From Chloroflexi bacterium RBG_16_64_32 (GTDB lineage Bacteria; Chloroflexota; Dehalococcoidia; SM23-28-2; RBG-16-64-32), in contig MGNZ01000053.1 of the NCBI GenBank assembly GCA_001795235.1, positions 14,020 to 20,028 on the forward strand: a stretch of DNA of 6,009 bases, read 5' to 3'. The position numbers were made by a program, and so were the translations under genes. Each line of letters starts with the position of its first letter. Position 1 is the stretch's first letter. Under the pieces are notes generated by a model that ran no database searches, was not told the DNA's origin, and worked only from the letters and a program-made list of their open reading frames with translations. Shown here piece after piece: positions 5,957 to 6,009 of the stretch.

Positions 5957-6009
5957 TTAAACGCTGTCCTCTCACCTCCTCGCTCGCGCACACCGCGTCT
6001 GGAGCCAAT
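5957..6009 (-). other. Right edge: upstream region, possibly the tail of another minus-strand gene
   Basis: Reading leftward from the edge, all three minus-strand frames are open for a while. They close at TGA 5974-5972, TGA 5948-5946 and TAA 5922-5920. The last two would overlap the start of the 566-residue gene, and the TAA one overlaps the in-frame Met13 codon as TAATG. An upstream gene ending here in the same operon is therefore possible, but 53 bases are too few to choose a frame. I see no promoter hexamers in this stretch. Confidence 0.2.
5967..5980 (-). promoter_or_regulatory. Strong Shine-Dalgarno sequence upstream of ATG 5956
   Basis: The minus strand carries AGGAGGTGA (5980-5972), a nine-base match to the complement of the 16S rRNA 3' end, followed by a second purine block GAGGA (5971-5967). 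The strong block ends 15 bases before ATG 5956, farther than usual. GAGGA ends 10 bases before it, which is acceptable. No in-frame start codon lies closer, because TAA directly precedes ATG 5956. This supports ATG 5956 as a usable start. Confidence 0.5.

Overview
The window is G+C-rich bacterial DNA from a chromosomal housekeeping locus. Every gene I can support lies on the minus strand, so transcription runs from the right edge to the left: an unrecognised 566-residue gene, then pth (peptidyl-tRNA hydrolase), then mfd (transcription-repair coupling factor). The pth-mfd pairing is common in Firmicutes and some related phyla. Together with the base composition and the look of the proteins, it suggests a Chloroflexota-like bacterium (Dehalococcoidia/SAR202 type) or a relative. 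That placement is an impression from protein style, not a proven assignment.

Layout from right to left. 5957-6009 is the upstream edge. It carries a full-strength ribosome-binding sequence and may hold the tail of a further upstream gene. 5956-4256 encodes a soluble, helical, cysteine-containing protein. Its second half resembles, from memory, the C-terminal region of the large DUF6079/PglY-type ATPases known from BREX-like defence loci, but it has no ATPase part of its own. pth (4241-3651) follows after 14 bases. mfd (3583-113) follows after a 67-base gap that holds a strong hairpin and a possible extended -10 element. Positions 1-112 are more A+T-rich and non-coding. They carry a convincing sigma-70-type promoter pointing left, out of the window, presumably for the next minus-strand gene.

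Functionally, Pth rescues peptidyl-tRNAs that drop off ribosomes, and Mfd removes RNA polymerase stalled at DNA lesions and recruits UvrA. The two are linked by gene order rather than by a shared pathway. The first gene has no obvious connection to them and is the least understood part of the window.

The most unusual sequence signals are: a perfect 14-bp inverted repeat inside the mfd coding sequence that overlaps a competing 8-bp hairpin; the hairpin in the mfd leader combined with the lack of an exposed Shine-Dalgarno; two substitutions at classical active-site positions of Pth; and the ambiguous start region of the first gene. I see no complete mobile element, CRISPR array, tRNA or rRNA.
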